Shown piece after piece: positions 1-6,887 of a DNA stretch of 10,153 bases. The notes below the pieces were generated by a model. The model saw nothing but the letters and a program-made list of their open reading frames with translations. It searched no databases and was not told where the DNA came from. The translations under genes were made by a program, and so were the position numbers. The DNA comes from an uncultured Phascolarctobacterium sp. Its GTDB lineage: Bacteria; Bacillota; Negativicutes; Acidaminococcales; Acidaminococcaceae. Each line of letters opens with the position of its first letter. Position 1 is the stretch's first letter. The stretch lies in the NCBI GenBank assembly GCA_949287345.1, contig CASEGD010000023.1:1-10153 (forward strand). The letters run 5' to 3'.

Positions 1-1205
1 TCGCGCACCTGCAAATGGCGTTTTTTGGCAATGCCCGGCGCGTTGACAAAGTTGACGCTGTCCTGCAGAATCGGGTTCAAAAGGCCTTTCAAAAAGGCGG
101 TGGTCAGTGCCTGCGTTTCCGTCTGCGCCAGCTCGCCGGTGTATTCAATTTCCACAGCCTTAATCGGCCCTTCGGCCAGATAAATGCCGATGGTGCCCAT
201 GCGTTCCGCCAGTTTAAAGTACGGCGCGATAACGCTGGCGACGCTTTTAGGGATGGGCGCCATGTTGACGGCTGTCATAACGGGTTTGCCCTCCAGCGCG
301 TCGATAACGCCGTAAGCAACGTCAACGGCGACGCCGATTTGCGCTTCAATGGTGCTGGCGCCAAGGTGCGGGGTCTGCACAACCTGCGGCATGCCGATGA
401 AGGGGTTGTTGTCCGGCGTCAGCGGTTCTTCGGGGTACACGTCAATGGCAGCGCCTGCAACCTTACCGCTCTTTAACGCATCGGCAAGCGCCTGGGTATC
501 CACGCAGCCGCCGCGGGCACAGTTGACAATGCGCACGCCGTCCTTCATTTTGGCGATGGCAGCGGCGTCGATAATGTTGTGCGTTTCCTTCGTCAGCGGG
601 GTGTGGATGGTGATGTAGTCGGATTTTGCCAAAAGCTCGTCAAACGATACCAGTTCCACGCCGACCTGATGTGCGCGTTCTTCGGTAATGTAAGGGTCGT
701 AGCCGATGGTGGTCATTTCCATTGCCTGCATGCGCAGGGCTACGCGGCTGCCAATGCGGCCCACGCCGATAATGCCCAGCGTTTTGCCCTGCACCTGAAT
801 GCCGTCAAAACTTTTTCTGTCCCATTTGCCTGCCTGAATGGAAGCATGTGCCTGCGGGATGTGGCGCGTCATCGCCATCATCATGGCAATGGTGTGTTCG
901 GTGGCGGCAATGGTGTTGCCCTCCGGCGCGTTCAGCACAACAATGCCGCGTGCCGTAGCAGCGGGGATGTCGATATTGTCAACGCCTACACCCGCGCGGC
1001 CGATAACCTTTAAGTTTTTGGCGGCGTCGATAACGTCCTTCGTCACCTGCGTCTGGCTGCGGGTTACAAGCCCGTCGTATTCGCCGATAATTTTCAAAAG
1101 TTCTTCCGTCGGCAGGTTGGTTTTAACGTCCACGTCAAAATGTTCGCGCAGCAGCGCCACGCCTTTTTCGCTAACATCATCGCTTACAAGAATTCTCATC
1201 GTCAT
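1..1205 (-). CDS. serA: D-3-phosphoglycerate dehydrogenase, C-terminus cut by window edge
   Basis: Catalyses NAD-dependent oxidation of 3-phosphoglycerate to 3-phosphohydroxypyruvate, the first committed step of serine synthesis in the cytosol. About 401 residues are readable with no internal stop. The Rossmann fingerprint GVGRIG lies near residues 147-152. The expected catalytic residues are R231 (in NCARGG), E260 (in YPEEP) and H280 (in TPHLGAST). From about residue 320 the sequence enters the intervening (ASB) domain of long-form SerA, so the rest of that domain and the ACT serine-sensing domain of the roughly 525-residue form should lie left of the window. I chose the ATG at 1205 because GGAGG lies 8 nt upstream; the ATG at 1199 (MRILVSDD) is also possible. 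The gene starts 15 nt after the serC stop and its ribosome site directly follows that stop, so the two are co-transcribed behind the serine T-box. Confidence 0.95.
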   Translation of the reverse strand, partial: MTMRILVSDDVSEKGVALLREHFDVDVKTNLPTEELLKIIGEYDGLVTRSQTQVTKDVIDAAKNLKVIGRAGVGVDNIDIPAATARGIVVLNAPEGNTIAATEHTIAMMMAMTRHIPQAHASIQAGKWDRKSFDGIQVQGKTLGIIGVGRIGSRVALRMQAMEMTTIGYDPYITEERAHQVGVELVSFDELLAKSDYITIHTPLTKETHNIIDAAAIAKMKDGVRIVNCARGGCVDTQALADALKSGKVAGAAIDVYPEEPLTPDNNPFIGMPQVVQTPHLGASTIEAQIGVAVDVAYGVIDALEGKPVMTAVNMAPIPKSVASVIAPYFKLAERMGTIGIYLAEGPIKAVEIEYTGELAQTETQALTTAFLKGLLNPILQDSVNFVNAPGIAKKRHLQVR

Positions 1206-1220
1206 TTTTCATTCCTCCGT

Positions 1221-2294
1221 TTATGCGTGTTTGGTTTGGTATTCCTTCATAAAATCTGCAAGTGCCCGGCAGGCTTCTACCGTTACGGCGTTGTAGGTGG
1301 ATACGCGGCAGCCGCCTACCAGCCTGTGCCCGCCAATTCCTATAAAGCCGCGTTTTTTGCCCTCGGCAATAAAATCTTTTTCCATTTCCGCCGTTGGCAG
1401 ATTAAACGTAATATTCATGCGGCTGCGGCTTGCCTTATCCGCGTGACCGTGGTAAAAACCGTTGCTGTTGTCGATAACATCATAAATAAGCTGAGCCTTT
1501 TCCTTGTTGCGCGCTTCGATAGCGGCAACTCCGCCCTGCGCCTTAATCCAGTGCAGCGTTTTGTTGACCATGTAAATGGCAAATACCGGTGGCGTGTTGT
1601 ACAGCGAATCGTTATCGGCGTAGTTCTGGTAGCTCAACATCGGCGCCAAATCCTTGCGCGCGGTTGCCAAAAAGTCCTTTTTTACAATTACGATTACCAC
1701 GCCTGCCGGGCCTAAATTTTTCTGCGCGCCGGCGTAGATGAGGCTGAACTTTTTAACATCCACCGGGCGGGAAAGGATATCGCTCGACATATCGCAGATG
1801 ACGGGCACGTCTACATCGGGGAAGTCCTGCCATTCCGTGCCGTAAATGGTGTTGTTGGCGGTAATGTGCAGGTAAGATGTGTCCGGCTTGATATCAAGCG
1901 CGGCGGGGATGTAGCTGTGGTTTTTATCGGCGCTCGTCGCTGCTTCGTAAACTTCGCCGAAGCGTTTGGCTTCTGCCATAGCTTTTTTTGCCCACACGCC
2001 GGTGTTGGCGTATGCGGCGTGCTTGTTGGTGTGGAAGTTAGCCGCCGTCATCAAAAACTGTAAGCTGCCGCCGCCCTGAATAAACAAAATTTCGTAATCG
2101 TCAGGCACGCCCATCAGTTCGCGCAAAAGCGCTTTGGTTTCAGTGTGCATGGCGGCGTATTCCGGGCTGCGGTGGCTCATTTCAATAATGCTCATGCCAG
2201 TGCCTTTGTAGTTTAAAAATTCGGCCTGCGCCTCCTGCAAAACCTCCAGCGGCATGGCGGAAGGGCCTGCGTTAAAATTATAAACTCTTTCCAT
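1221..2294 (-). CDS. serC: Phosphoserine aminotransferase
   Basis: A PLP enzyme that transfers the amino group of glutamate to 3-phosphohydroxypyruvate, giving phosphoserine (second step of serine synthesis); the family also serves pyridoxal phosphate synthesis in some bacteria. The 357-residue product has the normal SerC length. It opens with the family signature [11 protein letters not shown] and carries [16 protein letters not shown] at about 31-46 and the phosphate-binding region [10 protein letters not shown] at 71-80. The PLP lysine is expected at K192 in [12 protein letters not shown], and the C-terminal [12 protein letters not shown] matches the family. The ATG at 2294 is preceded by GGAGGT 6 nt upstream and gives the canonical N-terminus. 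A longer in-frame start at 2363 would lie inside the T-box leader and is rejected. First gene of the serC-serA operon; a phosphoserine phosphatase gene is not seen here. Confidence 0.96.
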   Translation of the reverse strand: MERVYNFNAGPSAMPLEVLQEAQAEFLNYKGTGMSIIEMSHRSPEYAAMHTETKALLRELMGVPDDYEILFIQGGGSLQFLMTAANFHTNKHAAYANTGVWAKKAMAEAKRFGEVYEAATSADKNHSYIPAALDIKPDTSYLHITANNTIYGTEWQDFPDVDVPVICDMSSDILSRPVDVKKFSLIYAGAQKNLGPAGVVIVIVKKDFLATARKDLAPMLSYQNYADNDSLYNTPPVFAIYMVNKTLHWIKAQGGVAAIEARNKEKAQLIYDVIDNSNGFYHGHADKASRSRMNITFNLPTAEMEKDFIAEGKKRGFIGIGGHRLVGGCRVSTYNAVTVEACRALADFMKEYQTKHA

Positions 2295-2310
2295 GTTGTT
2301 ACCTCCTGCA

Positions 2311-2370
2311 ATAAAAATAGAGAAGCCGTCCTTGGGACGAGCTTCTCTATCTCGTGGTGCCACCCAAATT
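2311..2370 (-). promoter_or_regulatory. T-box module 2: antiterminator versus terminator
   Basis: A second complete decision element between module 1 and serC. TTGGG (2367-2363) pairs with CCCAA (2336-2332), the bulge is the consensus TGGCACC (2362-2356), and ACGAG (2355-2351) pairs perfectly with CTCGT (2341-2337). The alternative terminator pairs 2350-2335 with 2331-2317 (15 bp, one bulged U, loop CAA), followed by TATTTTTAT. The serC ribosome site begins only about 5 nt after the U-run. Confidence 0.87.
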
Positions 2371-2397
2371 CAGCCGCTGGTTTGCGCTTACGCGGAT

Positions 2398-2454
2398 AAA
2401 AAATAAAACCCTCAATCCCACATGGGACGAGAGTTACCCGCGTTGCCACCCAAA
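2398..2454 (-). promoter_or_regulatory. T-box module 1: antiterminator versus terminator
   Basis: The T-box core reads TTTGGGTGGCAACGCGGG. Antiterminator: GGG (2451-2449) pairs with CCC (2426-2424), bulge TGGCAAC (2448-2442), then GCGGG (2441-2437) pairs with CTCGT (2431-2427). The competing terminator pairs 2434-2423 with 2420-2408 with one bulged base and ends in the U-run TTTTATTTTTT. The bulge ends AAC where the consensus has ACC, so this copy deviates at one position. Confidence 0.85.
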
Positions 2455-2632
2455 TTGCCATACGGCCATCTTTAGTACGCTGTATCGGGCGGTACCCGTC
2501 GAATTCGTCATTCGCATCTCCGGAGCGGAACTTACTTACGCTTTACTGCCGCCTCGCATCAACCGGCGGCTTTCTGCAAGCTCAGCGCAGAGCTTCTCCA
2601 TCATCGTGTTGGCTGTATTGATTTATAGGGTA

Positions 2633-2660
2633 ATTATAGCAGTTTTGTGCCGCTTGTCAA
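2633..2660 (-). promoter_or_regulatory. serC-serA promoter
   Basis: Perfect consensus housekeeping promoter on the minus strand: TTGACA at 2660-2655, a 16-bp spacer, TATAAT at 2638-2633. Transcription should start near 2626, just upstream of T-box Stem I, so control is expected by attenuation rather than by a weak promoter. Confidence 0.88.
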
Positions 2661-2730
2661 CAAAACGAGGCGATTTTTTGAAAAATAGCTTTTTGCAAAA
2701 GTAATTTTGTAACGGAGTTTACAGTTTGGC

Positions 2731-2763
2731 AAATAAAAAACCACGCCGCTAAAGACGTGGTTT
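2731..2763 (-). terminator. Intrinsic terminator of the M23 peptidase gene
   Basis: On the minus strand AAACCACG (2763-2756) pairs with CGTGGTTT (2745-2738) around a 10-nt loop, followed by TTTTTTATTT. It lies 19 nt after the peptidase stop and before the serC promoter region, which isolates the two units. Confidence 0.85.
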
Positions 2764-2781
2764 AATAAACTGAACTCCAAA

Positions 2782-3714
2782 TTAGTGTATTAACTCAAGC
2801 GGGTCAGAATCCTGCCCGTTGATAATAACTTCGTAATGCAGGTGCGGGCCGGTGCTGTAACCGCTGCTGCCAACATAACCGATGACTTCGCCTTTTTTAA
2901 CATAGTCACCGCCGGAAACGGCAATGGAGGACATGTGGCCGTAAGCGGTTTCGTAACCGTAGCCGTGGCTGATTTTTACATAACGGCCGTAACCGCCGAA
3001 CCAGCCTGCAAATTCAACATATCCGTCTGCACCGGCGTAAATGGGTGCGCCGTAATCGTTGCCGATATCAATGCCGGGGTGATAATCATAGCCGTAACCG
3101 CTGAACGGGTTTGCCCTGCCGCCGAAGTAAGAGGTAATGCTGCCGCCGGCCGTCGGCCAGATGTCCGGGGTGGCGTTAAGGCGTGCGTTGCGTTCTTTAA
3201 GCTGTGCCAGCAAATTGCTGAGATTTTCTTTTTTCTGCTGCATTTCTGCCTGCAGATTTTTGGTCTGTGCAGCATAAACGTCAATCATTTTAATATCAGC
3301 CTGTAGCGGGCCGCCCTGGCCCATGTACTGGCTGCGGTCAATGCCGCCGCGGGAAGGCTGCTTGTTGTTGCCCAATTCCTTGCGTACTTCGTTTTCCAGT
3401 GCGGAAATTTCAGCCATTTCCTGCTGCATTTTTTCATTTTCTTTCTGCAAATCAGCCAGCTTCTGTTCCTGTGCGGCTTTTTCGCTGCGGTAGGCAGCAA
3501 GTTCATGCTGGCTGGCGTAGGCGTCATAAACTACTATCGAAGTCCTTAAAGCGCCGATAATGCCGAAAAATAATAAAATGTAGAAAACGATGCCGATTTT
3601 GGCAATTACACTGCTGCGGAAATTATAGCTTTTTGATTCTTTACCGTTATGCGGTATCAGCATTAAAGTGTATTTATCGTTTATTTTACGTTTTTGCTTT
3701 TTTACCGGTTCCAT
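2782..3714 (-). CDS. Membrane-anchored M23 metallopeptidase with coiled coil
   Basis: Predicted cell-envelope endopeptidase that cuts peptidoglycan cross-links, or an EnvC/NlpD-like activator. The 310 residues comprise a basic cytoplasmic start (1-33), one transmembrane segment (about 36-58, IGIVFYILLFFGIIGAL), heptad-rich coiled coil rich in Q/E/K (about 68-115 and 145-178), then an M23 (LytM) domain from about 188 to the end. The zinc ligands expected for active M23 enzymes are all present: H212 and D216 in HPGIDIG, and H293 of HLH (291-293), with H260 in YGHMS as the catalytic histidine. It therefore looks enzymatically intact, unlike degenerate LytM activators. ATG 3714 has GGGAG about 9 nt upstream. 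Monocistronic: own promoter region upstream and terminator downstream. The substrate bond cannot be told from sequence. Confidence 0.92.
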   Translation of the reverse strand: MEPVKKQKRKINDKYTLMLIPHNGKESKSYNFRSSVIAKIGIVFYILLFFGIIGALRTSIVVYDAYASQHELAAYRSEKAAQEQKLADLQKENEKMQQEMAEISALENEVRKELGNNKQPSRGGIDRSQYMGQGGPLQADIKMIDVYAAQTKNLQAEMQQKKENLSNLLAQLKERNARLNATPDIWPTAGGSITSYFGGRANPFSGYGYDYHPGIDIGNDYGAPIYAGADGYVEFAGWFGGYGRYVKISHGYGYETAYGHMSSIAVSGGDYVKKGEVIGYVGSSGYSTGPHLHYEVIINGQDSDPLELIH

Positions 3715-3758
3715 GTAAAATTACTCCCAACTAACCAAACACAAGTTACACAATTACT

Positions 3759-3764
3759 ATTATA
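3759..3764 (-). promoter_or_regulatory. Probable -10 box of the M23 peptidase gene
   Basis: TATAAT on the minus strand in an AT-rich stretch, about 45 nt upstream of the ATG. No good -35 sits at the right distance (only TTTTGT at 17 bp). The rest of 3765-3930 is AT-rich with no ORF and no other element that I can support. Confidence 0.5.
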
Positions 3765-3930
3765 TTTTCGCACAAAATACAACAAAAAACAACCTTAAAT
3801 GCCGTAAAAAAGTGTGAATTATTGTTAATTTAACACATTTTATGGTTAAAAGCGTTAAAATTAATGCCATGATGATTAGGACGGAATTTTAGTTTGTGCT
3901 GAATAGATTTTATAAAAACGTGTATAAATA

Positions 3931-3963
3931 ATAAAAAAATGCCGCTGCTTTTTGGGCAGCGGC
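3931..3963 (-). terminator. Intrinsic terminator of the alcohol dehydrogenase gene
   Basis: A perfect 8-bp GC stem: GCCGCTGC (3963-3956), 7-nt loop, GCAGCGGC (3948-3941), then ATTTTTTTAT on the minus strand. It lies 40 nt after the dehydrogenase stop and separates it from the M23 peptidase promoter. Confidence 0.92.
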
Positions 3964-4002
3964 ACTAAATTTACAGTGTTTTGAATTTTGTTGAAATGGC
4001 AA

Positions 4003-5172
4003 TCAGAAGGTTACCGGTTTGCCGTAGTAAGCGCAGGCCAGCACTTCTTTCATGGCTGCGTCGTCAATCGGGCGCGGGTTGCTGAAGGTGCAGGGGTCAA
4101 GCACTGCGTTGTGGGCAATAGCGTCGGCGTGTTCTTTAAAGACTTCTTCGCTGACGCCGTTGTCTTTATAAGTCTGCGCAATGTTCAGCGCTTTGTTCAT
4201 TTTCATAATAGCTTTAACCAGCGAATCAGTCAGCTGTTTATCGGTGCCGCCGGGCAGGCCGAGGTAACGGGCAATGGCAGCATAGCGAGGCATAGCAACG
4301 CGGCTGTTGTACTGGATAACTGCCGGCAGCAAAATTGCGTTGCAGCAGCCGTGCGGAATATGGAAAATGGCGCCGGTTTTGTGCGCCAGGCTGTGGGCAA
4401 TACCCAAAAGCGCGTTGCTGAACGCCATACCAGCGAGGCACTGGGCAATGTGCATTTTGCCGCGCGCTTCTTTATCGCCGTGGTAGCTGTCAAGCAGGTT
4501 GTCAAAAATATCGCCGATGGCTTTTAACGCCAGCGCGTCGGAAAATTCGCTGCGCGCAGTGGCAACATAGGCTTCGATGGCGTGGGTCAAAGCGTCCATG
4601 CCGGTGTGGGCAGTCAGCTTCGGCGGCATCGTCAGCGGGATATCGGTGTCGATAACGGCGATATCCGGCGTAATTTCAAAATCGGCCAGCGGATATTTGA
4701 TGCCGGTGCTGTAATCGGTGATAACCGAAAAGGCGGTAACTTCGGAAGCTGTACCGCTGGTGGACGGAATGGCTACGAAGATTGCTTTGTTGCGCAGCTT
4801 CGGCATAGTGAACGGATTTTTAATATCGTCGAAGGTTTTGTCGGGGTGTTCGTAAAATACCCACATGGCTTTGGCTGCGTCAATCGGCGAGCCGCCGCCG
4901 ATAGCGACGATAACGTCAGGTTCAAATTCGCGCATGGCCTGCGCGCCTTTCATAACGGTTTCAATGGAAGGGTCAGGCTCGATGCCTTCAAACAAAGAGG
5001 TTTCAAGCCCTGCGGCTTTCAAAACTTCTTCGGTTTTCTGCAAAAAGCCGCCTTTGCGCATGGAGCTGCCTCCGGTTAAAATCATGGCTTTTTTATGGCC
5101 AGCCAGAACCTTTAATTCATCAAGGGCGCCCGGCCCGTAGTAAATATCGCGTGGTAAAGTAAAGCGTGACAT
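4003..5172 (-). CDS. Iron-containing (group III) alcohol dehydrogenase
   Basis: NAD(P)H-linked interconversion of an alcohol and an aldehyde using an active-site iron, in the cytosol, likely in fermentation. The 389 residues match the family's full length. The N-terminal nucleotide-binding half holds GGGSPIDAAKAMW (92-104), and the PSTSGTASEVT region (136-146) also fits. Metal ligands by alignment with FucO are D193 and H197 (in GMDALTHAIEAY), H260 (in GIAHSLAH) and H274 (in HIPHG), all present. The wording around GGGSPIDAAKAMWVFYEHP resembles the dehydrogenase half of AdhE, but no aldehyde dehydrogenase domain is attached. ATG 5172 follows GGAGG by 7 nt. Substrate (ethanol, butanol, diol) cannot be assigned. 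Single-gene unit with its own promoter and terminator. Confidence 0.94.
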   Translation of the reverse strand: MSRFTLPRDIYYGPGALDELKVLAGHKKAMILTGGSSMRKGGFLQKTEEVLKAAGLETSLFEGIEPDPSIETVMKGAQAMREFEPDVIVAIGGGSPIDAAKAMWVFYEHPDKTFDDIKNPFTMPKLRNKAIFVAIPSTSGTASEVTAFSVITDYSTGIKYPLADFEITPDIAVIDTDIPLTMPPKLTAHTGMDALTHAIEAYVATARSEFSDALALKAIGDIFDNLLDSYHGDKEARGKMHIAQCLAGMAFSNALLGIAHSLAHKTGAIFHIPHGCCNAILLPAVIQYNSRVAMPRYAAIARYLGLPGGTDKQLTDSLVKAIMKMNKALNIAQTYKDNGVSEEVFKEHADAIAHNAVLDPCTFSNPRPIDDAAMKEVLACAYYGKPVTF

Positions 5173-5203
5173 ATAATCGCCTCCTAATTTCTTTGCTGAT
5201 TTT

Positions 5204-5212
5204 ATTATAGCA
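5204..5212 (-). promoter_or_regulatory. Extended -10 promoter of the alcohol dehydrogenase gene
   Basis: TGCTATAAT on the minus strand, 31 nt upstream of the ATG. The TGN extension can compensate for the lack of a good -35, none of which is visible at 16-18 bp. Confidence 0.65.
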
Positions 5213-5329
5213 CTAATCAGTAAGTAAATGTTGATATTTATATGAAAAATAAAAAATAATTATTAAATACATGTAAAGACTAATTTTAAAAAATCTGCAA
5301 AAGCGGTGGAGAGTTGCACGGTTTTGGGT

Positions 5330-5335
5330 TATAAT
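5330..5335 (+). promoter_or_regulatory. Probable -10 box of thiC
   Basis: TATAAT 30 nt before the TTG start. The -35 is unclear: TTGCAC at 5314-5319 is only 10 bp away. Transcription from here would leave a leader of about 25 nt, too short for a riboswitch. Confidence 0.5.
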
Positions 5336-5365
5336 AAAAACATCAACAGCAAAGGAAGTGATTTT

Positions 5366-6670
5366 TTGGCAACACAAATGCAACTTGCCCGTCAGGGCAT
5401 TATTACCGAAGCGATGAAGCAGGTGGCAGCTTACGAGGGCGTGACGGAAGAATTTATCCGCAAGGGCGTGGCCGAAGGCACGATTGCCATACCGCTTAAC
5501 ATAAACCATAAAAATGTAACGCCGCGCGGCGTGGGGCAGGGGCTGAGCGTTAAGGTCAATGCAAACATCGGCACGTCCAGCAACTTCCCTGACCCGGAGC
5601 CGGAGCTTAAAAAATTGCAGGCGGCGATTGACGCTGGCGCCGACAGCGTGATGGATTTATCCACGGGCGACAATATCGACGCATCGCGCAGGGCGATTAT
5701 TAACGCCAGCACGGTCATGGTCGGCACGGTGCCGATTTACCAGGTAACGGTAGAAACGATTAAAAAACGCGGCTCCGTCGTGGAGATGACGAAAGAGGAT
5801 TTGTTTGACGTTATCCGCCAGCAGGCGGCGGACGGTGCGGACTTTATGACTATACACTGCGGCATTAACAAAAAGGTGCTGGACATGCTGACCGGCGAAG
5901 GGCGCGTGATGGACGTGGTGAGCCGCGGCGGCAGCTTTATTACCGGCTGGATGCTGCATAACGGCAAGGAAAACCCGCTGTACGAATATTATGACGAGAT
6001 TTTGGATATCTGCGCCGAATATGATGTGACGATTAGTTTGGGCGACGGTTTGCGCCCCGGGTGCCTTGCCGATGCCAGCGACCGTGCACAGCTGCAGGAA
6101 CTTTTGAACCTTGGCGAGCTGACGCAGCGTGCGTGGGATAAAGGCGTGCAGGTAATGGTGGAAGGCCCGGGACATGTGCCTTACAACCAGATTGCCGCCA
6201 ACATGCAGCTGCAAAAACGTGTGTGCCACGGCGCGCCGTTTTATGTACTGGGACCTTTGGTGACGGATGTTGCGCCGGGCTACGACCATATTACCTCCGC
6301 TATCGGGGGTACGCTGGCGGCTGTCAGCGGCGCGGACTTTTTGTGCTATGTAACGCCGGCTGAACATCTGGGGCTGCCAGATATCGATGATGTGCGCGAG
6401 GGCGTAATTGCGGCGCGTATTGCAGGCCACGCGGCCGATATCGCCAAAGGGCTGCCCAAAGCTGTTGCCTGGGATTTGGAAATGGCGAAGGCACGCAAAG
6501 CGCTGGACTGGAAAAAGCAGATTGAGCTTGCGATTGACCCTGTTAAAGCGCAGGCCTACCGTGATAAAAAGAACAAGGAAGACGAAGAAGCCTGCTCCAT
6601 GTGCGGCGATTACTGCGCTGTGAAAATCGTCGGCGAATATCTGGATAAGTGCAAAAACTGCCGCAAATAA
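5366..6670 (+). CDS. thiC: Phosphomethylpyrimidine synthase (HMP-P synthase)
   Basis: Radical-SAM enzyme that rearranges the purine intermediate aminoimidazole ribotide to hydroxymethylpyrimidine phosphate for thiamine synthesis. The 434-residue product is the short form lacking the N-terminal extension of the E. coli enzyme. It begins ATQMQLARQGIITEAM, and continues with NFPDPEPELKKLQ, DLSTGDNID, GTVPIYQ, FMTIHCGI, SRGGSF, LGDGLRPGC, EGPGHVPYNQ and YVTPAEHLGLP, all typical of ThiC. The C-terminal iron-sulfur site is C410, C413, C417 (spacing CX2CX3C), with two more cysteines at 429 and 432. I chose TTG at 5366 because AGGAAG lies 7 nt upstream and it gives the family N-terminus; the in-frame ATG at 5306 is upstream of the probable -10 box. 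No other thi gene is adjacent. The downstream terminator at 6752-6784 is the first one available. Confidence 0.96.
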   Translation: MATQMQLARQGIITEAMKQVAAYEGVTEEFIRKGVAEGTIAIPLNINHKNVTPRGVGQGLSVKVNANIGTSSNFPDPEPELKKLQAAIDAGADSVMDLSTGDNIDASRRAIINASTVMVGTVPIYQVTVETIKKRGSVVEMTKEDLFDVIRQQAADGADFMTIHCGINKKVLDMLTGEGRVMDVVSRGGSFITGWMLHNGKENPLYEYYDEILDICAEYDVTISLGDGLRPGCLADASDRAQLQELLNLGELTQRAWDKGVQVMVEGPGHVPYNQIAANMQLQKRVCHGAPFYVLGPLVTDVAPGYDHITSAIGGTLAAVSGADFLCYVTPAEHLGLPDIDDVREGVIAARIAGHAADIAKGLPKAVAWDLEMAKARKALDWKKQIELAIDPVKAQAYRDKKNKEDEEACSMCGDYCAVKIVGEYLDKCKNCRK

Positions 6671-6674
6671 AATT

Positions 6675-6703
6675 TTGCTTTTTATAATGAACCGTGCTAT
6701 AAT
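6675..6703 (+). promoter_or_regulatory. Promoter of the antisense RNA (antitoxin)
   Basis: TTGCTT at 6675-6680, exactly 17 bp, then TATAAT at 6698-6703 with a TGC extension directly before it. It begins 5 bp after the thiC stop and faces no long reading frame on its strand, only a terminator about 45 nt after the expected start near 6710. The -10 sits inside a perfect 6-bp dyad (CGTGCT 6693-6698, AGCACG 6707-6712). Confidence 0.8.
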
Positions 6704-6709
6704 GTAAGC

Positions 6710-6743
6710 ACGAAAAGGGATTGATGGTTTCCGAAAGGTGCAC
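6710..6743 (+). repeat. Direct repeat DR1 (antisense RNA copy)
   Basis: Shares with DR2 (6859-6897), in the same order and on the same strand, ACGAAAA, GGGATT, GTTTCC, then RAAA (G here, A in DR2), then TGCAC, with spacers differing by one or two bases. The two promoters converge, so direct repeats in DNA become complementary segments in the two RNAs. Confidence 0.75.
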
Positions 6744-6751
6744 ATCAAAAG

Positions 6752-6784
6752 AAAAACCGGGAGCTGCAACTCCCGGTTTTTTAT
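6752..6784. terminator. Bidirectional terminator shared by toxin mRNA, antisense RNA and thiC
   Basis: A perfect 11-bp stem AAAACCGGGAG (6753-6763) / CTCCCGGTTTT (6770-6780) with loop CTGCAA. It is followed by TTTTTTAT on the plus strand and by TTTTTCTTTT on the minus strand, so it works in both directions. It lies 13 nt after the stop of the small peptide gene and is the first terminator after thiC. Confidence 0.93.
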
Positions 6785-6797
6785 GTGCTGGCCGTGT

Positions 6798-6887
6798 TTA
6801 CATATATCTGTCCAGCCACTTGCAAATATAGTACGCTGCTATACTTGCTGCGACAGATACGAAAAATGGGATTATAATTGTTTCCAA
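6798..6887 (-). CDS. 29-residue hydrophobic peptide, putative Fst-like type I toxin
   Basis: A tiny single-pass membrane peptide. It reads METIIIPFFV, then SVAASIAAYY, then ICKWLDRYM, starting at TTG. Residues 4-21 form one transmembrane helix; the tail C22-K23-W24-L25-D26-R27 is polar. A proline early in the helix followed by FV, and WLD-R after it, recall the Fst/Lpt toxin pattern, though the proline-to-tryptophan distance is about one helical turn longer than I remember for those. Translation signals are excellent: AAGGAGG (6903-6897) 9 nt before TTG, with a consensus-like promoter upstream. The ribosome site is held in a hairpin and the start region is complementary to the convergent RNA at 6710-6784. 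By analogy it would damage the membrane when unrepressed. A harmless small membrane regulator is the alternative. Confidence 0.75.
   Translation of the reverse strand: METIIIPFFVSVAASIAAYYICKWLDRYM

Larger units (their letters stand above)
2295..2626 (-). promoter_or_regulatory. Serine T-box leader with duplicated antiterminator/terminator
   Basis: A leader of about 330 nt that should bind uncharged tRNA-Ser and let transcription continue into serC-serA. Stem I is recognisable: a GC arm (2563-2570 with 2548-2553) closes a distal loop carrying GATGCGA (2554-2560), which fits the T-box GNUGNNA motif, and AGAAA lies just 5' of the arm like the AG-bulge. A candidate specifier is the serine codon UCC at 2529-2527; another UCC lies at 2524-2522, so this assignment is tentative. 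Two T-box sequences follow, both containing TGGC. That should pair with a GCCA acceptor end and agrees with the G73 discriminator of tRNA-Ser. Only one Stem I exists for two antiterminators. Confidence 0.9.
6710..6784 (+). ncRNA. Putative antitoxin RNA of a par/Fst-like type I system
   Basis: An RNA of about 75 nt delimited by a near-consensus promoter and an intrinsic terminator, with no credible coding frame. Predicted fold: a recognition hairpin with stem TTGATG (6721-6726) / CATCAA (6743-6748) and an inner CC-GAAA-GG tetraloop (6731-6738), then the terminator hairpin. Three blocks are antisense to the mRNA of the small peptide gene opposite: GGGATT (6717-6722), GTTTCC (6727-6732) and TGCAC (6739-6743). 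They pair with the region from its ribosome site into codon 6, and the intervening bases mostly pair too. The terminator hairpins of the two RNAs are also complementary. This matches RNA II of plasmid pAD1 par (about 65 nt). Function is inferred, not shown. Confidence 0.7.

Noticed and set aside
1140-1715. Plus-strand open frames opposite serA and serC
   Set aside because: They lie antisense to two well-conserved enzymes and have no ribosome site or recognisable motif.
2295-2363. A longer serC start at 2363
   Set aside because: The added 23 residues would be encoded by the T-box terminator hairpin; the ATG at 2294 has a perfect ribosome site and the family N-terminus.
2213-2461. A minus-strand frame inside the T-box leader as a leader peptide
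   Set aside because: It overlaps both antiterminators and enters serC out of frame; the tRNA-sensing structure explains this DNA without a peptide.
2838-3150. Gly/Tyr-rich repetition in the M23 peptidase domain as a DNA repeat
   Set aside because: The repeated glycine-tyrosine codons are normal for the M23 fold and show no tandem unit at DNA level.
5306-5365. An ATG start for thiC at 5306
   Set aside because: It lies upstream of the probable -10 box, has no ribosome site, and adds 20 residues not found in ThiC; TTG 5366 fits better.
5657-6769. A 370-codon open frame on the strand opposite thiC
   Set aside because: It is antisense to the conserved ThiC reading frame and reads as low-complexity R/H/A/V-rich shadow protein with no family motif; the GC codon bias of thiC explains its openness.
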